From contig MWEM01000014.1 of the NCBI GenBank assembly GCA_002071085.1, positions 1-56,490 of the forward strand: 56,490 nucleotides of DNA, in the 5' to 3' direction. Shown in pieces: positions 56,345 through 56,490 of this stretch (its first letter is position 1; the number at the start of each line of letters is the position of its first letter). Source of the DNA: Thermotogota bacterium ADurb.Bin062 (GTDB taxonomy: Bacteria > Thermotogota > Thermotogae > MWEM01). The translations under genes were made by a program, and so were the position numbers. The notes under the pieces are model-generated. The model searched no databases and was not told the origin of the DNA. It was given only the letters and a program-made list of their open reading frames with translations.

Positions 56345-56490
56345 GTGAAAGATTATAAACTACAAAGCAGGAACAATCAAGAGGGATGGATAGAGTGGAA
56401 ATTGGACGAAAATGTGAACATCAACAGTTTAGAAGAATTGGCCAGACACGGGGCGAGAGTTATGCTTCGCATAGCCTTAAATGACGAAAT
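56345..56490 (+). CDS. IS256-like transposase, N-terminal part only
   Basis: Partial gene cut by the window end, at least 48 residues from GTG after AAAGGAGG. The segment INSLEELARHGARVMLRIAL resembles the N-terminal region of IS256/mutator-type transposases (pattern LxxxxRxGARxMLxxAL). The catalytic DDE domain lies beyond the window, so family membership is provisional. No terminal inverted repeat could be fixed without the other end. Confidence 0.6.
   Translation, partial: MKDYKLQSRNNQEGWIEWKLDENVNINSLEELARHGARVMLRIALNDE

Overview
The window comes from an anaerobic, apparently didermic bacterium of moderate GC content. Anaerobiosis is inferred from a formate dehydrogenase, a formate channel, NADH:ferredoxin-type subunits and a membrane polyferredoxin. 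A double envelope is inferred from ExbB/ExbD/TonB genes. The merged str-S10-spc-alpha ribosomal cluster and the C-terminally extended S17 recall deep-branching lineages such as Thermotogota, Atribacterota or Synergistota, but no rRNA gene is present and I do not assign a phylum.

Layout. Positions 1-835 are repeat-rich DNA with a 58-bp tandem array. Positions 836-3416 (+) hold a carbamate kinase, a degenerate NtrC-like regulator and an acylphosphatase. Positions 27174-3459 (-) form one long ribosomal/translation cluster: rpsL, rpsG, fusA, tuf, the S10 and spc genes, secY, adk, map, infA, rpmJ, rpsM, rpsK, rpsD, rpoA, rplQ. It continues into rodA and three envelope redox genes that look like a rearranged DsbD-type reductant pathway. 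Positions 32270-27309 (-) carry two NuoE-like proteins, a small ferredoxin and two NuoF/HydB-like proteins. They are divergent from a formate block (+): a cysteine-type NuoG-like formate dehydrogenase, a FocA channel and MobA.

Positions 44618-37357 (-) form a division/wall operon: GHL10-like protein, rsmH, FtsL-like, division transpeptidase, Lhr-like helicase, rsmE. Positions 44911-49001 (+) hold a GNAT protein, an endonuclease III-related glycosylase, exbB, exbD, a TonB-like gene and a DUF554 protein. Positions 49023-49234 (-) carry two overlapping micro-ORFs behind a near-consensus promoter. Then come a D-amino acid transaminase (+), a DegV protein, an orphan HPt protein and an M20 peptidase (all -). 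The end is repeat-rich DNA, an MBL-fold hydrolase and the start of an IS256-like transposase at the right edge.

How the parts fit. The electron-transfer subunits and formate dehydrogenase can be joined into an NAD(H)-linked, possibly electron-bifurcating formate dehydrogenase, with FocA moving formate and MobA maturing the cofactor. One of the two NuoF paralogues has exchanged every cysteine of its N-terminal thioredoxin-like domain for Ser or Tyr. The redox genes after rodA suggest electron export to envelope thioredoxins through an Fe-S membrane protein instead of a DsbD/CcdA core. Many intergenic regions carry a composite dispersed repeat (a palindrome with compensatory arm changes plus a CACAGAG-type motif).
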